NCBI GenBank assembly: GCA_009777725.1
Contig: WRLG01000004.1
Span: 62,001 to 126,000 of the forward strand
Length of the DNA stretch: 64,000 nucleotides
From: Oscillospiraceae bacterium
GTDB lineage: Bacteria; Bacillota; Clostridia; Oscillospirales; Ruminococcaceae
Direction: 5' to 3'
Position numbers and translations under genes: made by a program. Positions 62,695-64,000 of the stretch are shown one piece after another; within the stretch, counting starts at the first letter, position 1; each line of letters starts with the position of its first letter. Under the pieces are notes generated by a model. The model was not told where the DNA came from. It saw nothing but the letters and a program-made list of their open reading frames with translations, and did no database searches.

Positions 62695-63951
62695 ATGGGC
62701 TGGATTGAGCGGGTTTTCGGGCGCAGGGGTAAGGGGGCAGTACGCTCAGGGTTTATGGAGGGGCGCGCGCCGATTTTTACAAGGTATGGAGACAGTTTGT
62801 ATAAATCCGATGTTGTAAGGCAGGCTATTTCGCGAATCACCAAAGAAATATCAAAACTTCAGCCGCGACAGATTCGGCGGGATTCTGACGGCATAATGGT
62901 GACACCGCGAAATGACATTAACCGGCTATTTGAGAACAGCCCCAACGAGCTTATGACTATTTCTGATTTCTTGGAGCGGGTTGCTTGGATTCTGTTTTTA
63001 ACGAATAATGCGTTCATTTATCCTAAATATGAGCGGGTTTATAACACAACAACGGGGCTTTATGACAAGAGATATTTAGCATTTTATCCTTTAATGCCAA
63101 TACGGGTTGAATTTTCAAGAGACAGCGCAGAGGATTTATTTATAACTCTTTATTTTCAAAACGGAGACAAAGCGCAGCTTCCTTATTCTGATATTATCCA
63201 TATCAGAAATGAATATTCCGTATCTGATTTAATGGGCGGGAACGAACTGGGGCAACCAAACACGGACGGAATTAAAGAGACGGTACAGATTAATCATGAC
63301 TTATTCTCCTCAGTCGCTATGGCGGCGAAATACGCGCTTACCGTTACGGGAATTTTGAAAATGAACACCATGATTGACGAGGAAAAGAAAAAGAGCGAAA
63401 GGGAGCGGTTTGAAGAGCAAATCCGACTGGGTAAGAGCGGAATATTAATCACTGATATTAAAGGCGAATTTGAACAGCTAAAGCGGGATATTAAGCTTGT
63501 TGATAAAGAAACTCTTGAATTTTTAGACAGTAAAATATTAAGGCAATACAATGTATCCGCCGCAATTTTGAACGGCGACTTCACAGCTGAACAGTATCAA
63601 GCTTTTTACGAAGCCGCGCTTGAAAATATTATTATTAAATTAGGACAGGCTTTCAGCAAAACCATTTTAACGCAGGGAGAGCGCAACCACGGTAATGAAA
63701 TCGTTTTTTATCCGGCGAAGCTTATGTTTGCATCCGTCAATCAAAAAACAGCTATAGCCGACATTCTGGGGAATCGCGGCGCGCTTACGAATAACATGCT
63801 GCTTGAAATGTTTGGATTGCCGCCGTATGAGGGCGGGGACGTTCGGTTACAATCGCTCAACTATGTTAATACGGAAATCGCAATGCAGTATCAAATGTTG
63901 AAAAGAGGGGTTATCAATGACGGCAAAAATAACGAGAGCTTTTCCGATTGA
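62695..63951 (+). CDS. Phage portal protein (HK97 family)
   Basis: A 418-aa portal protein, the ring through which DNA enters the capsid. WIERVFGRRGKG at the N-terminus, the AISRITKEISKLQPRQIRR segment, HIRNEYSVSDLMGG and ILNGDFTAEQYQAFYEAALE fit the HK97 portal family. ATAGGGGT precedes the ATG at 62695. It follows the terminase by 10 bp. Confidence 0.92.
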   Translation: MGWIERVFGRRGKGAVRSGFMEGRAPIFTRYGDSLYKSDVVRQAISRITKEISKLQPRQIRRDSDGIMVTPRNDINRLFENSPNELMTISDFLERVAWILFLTNNAFIYPKYERVYNTTTGLYDKRYLAFYPLMPIRVEFSRDSAEDLFITLYFQNGDKAQLPYSDIIHIRNEYSVSDLMGGNELGQPNTDGIKETVQINHDLFSSVAMAAKYALTVTGILKMNTMIDEEKKKSERERFEEQIRLGKSGILITDIKGEFEQLKRDIKLVDKETLEFLDSKILRQYNVSAAILNGDFTAEQYQAFYEAALENIIIKLGQAFSKTILTQGERNHGNEIVFYPAKLMFASVNQKTAIADILGNRGALTNNMLLEMFGLPPYEGGDVRLQSLNYVNTEIAMQYQMLKRGVINDGKNNESFSD

Positions 63952-64000
63952 ATTACGCTCGGAGCTTAACGATAACAAATACACTGTGACGGGCACTCCG
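63917..64000 (+). CDS. Probable prohead protease, 5' end only
   Basis: The window ends after 28 codons: MTAKITRAFPIELRSELNDN and KYTVTGTP. Start ATG follows AAAAGAGGGG and overlaps the portal gene by 35 bp. Position after the portal gene and the RAFPIELRSE pattern resemble HK97 prohead proteases, but too little is visible to be certain. Confidence 0.55.
   Translation, partial: MTAKITRAFPIELRSELNDNKYTVTGTP

Larger units (their letters stand above)
50443..64000. mobile_element. Skin-like prophage inserted in sigK (left part)
   Basis: From the sigK break to the window end the genes are a large serine recombinase, toxin-antitoxin-like pairs, phage early genes, ParB-like, HUH Rep, HNH, terminase small and large, portal and a probable protease. 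The order recombinase, early genes, packaging, capsid is that of a tailed-phage genome. Integration exactly at the conserved sigK break with a convergent recombinase is the hallmark of sigK-intervening elements in Bacillus and Clostridioides. The right end and sigK 3' part lie beyond 64000. Confidence 0.92.

Overview
The window reads as chromosome of a low-to-mid-GC, endospore-forming member of the Clostridia (Firmicutes), probably near the Ruminococcaceae/Oscillospiraceae. The support is: gerW/ytfJ next to scpAB and a D-Ala-D-Ala carboxypeptidase, the rlmN-prpC-prkC-rsgA cluster, a long S10/spc/alpha ribosomal protein run, the clostridial six-cysteine SCIFF peptide with its radical SAM maturase, and a sporulation sigma factor K gene. 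I see no rRNA, tRNA or CRISPR array.

Region 1 (1-4092, minus strand) is one gene row: M50 protease, scpA, scpB, DUF2953 protein, gerW, D-Ala-D-Ala carboxypeptidase (its 3' end is cut by the window edge). Region 2 (4196-9827) holds rpmB, a small membrane protein, an Rpn-type nuclease, efp, a CD1247-like acidic zinc-ribbon protein, a RibU-like ECF S component, rlmN and the PP2C phosphatase. Region 3 (9969-13135) is the PASTA kinase and rsgA. Region 4 (13219-29984) is the S10-spc-alpha superoperon from rpsJ to rplQ, including secY, adk, map, a KOW protein, infA and rpmJ. Region 5 (30266-46999) carries rpmF, a DUF512 protein, a phosphoesterase, the SCIFF locus, guaB, a PHP phosphatase, a 1420-residue fibronectin-type-III surface protein, a lone trpB, folC, a cysteine hydrolase and a small lipoprotein.

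Region 6 (47539-49719) is a Roc-COR GTPase-like protein whose N-terminal part is written in a degenerate GC-rich hexanucleotide repeat. Region 7 (50005-64000) is the main find. The first 145 codons of pro-sigma-K stop abruptly after the conserved DKDGNxLTL segment. Eight bases later lies a convergent large serine recombinase, and from there to the end of the window there is prophage: a GNAT plus small partner gene (toxin-antitoxin-like), an exonuclease-BRCT protein, small early genes, a ParB-like protein, HicAB, an HUH Rep, an HNH/P-loop protein, terminase, portal and the start of a probable prohead protease. This is the arrangement of a sigK-intervening (skin) element that must be excised in the mother cell to rebuild sigK. 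The 3' half of sigK should lie beyond the right edge. The terminase large subunit is broken by a 7-bp tandem duplication, which suggests the phage is being domesticated.

Two families of short palindromic intergenic repeats are scattered through the core region: an AT-rich GTTAATTGTTAA family with a central GTTACGCC-GGCGTAAC hairpin, and a GTAGGGG...CCCCTAC family. One copy of the second sits in the leader of sigK.
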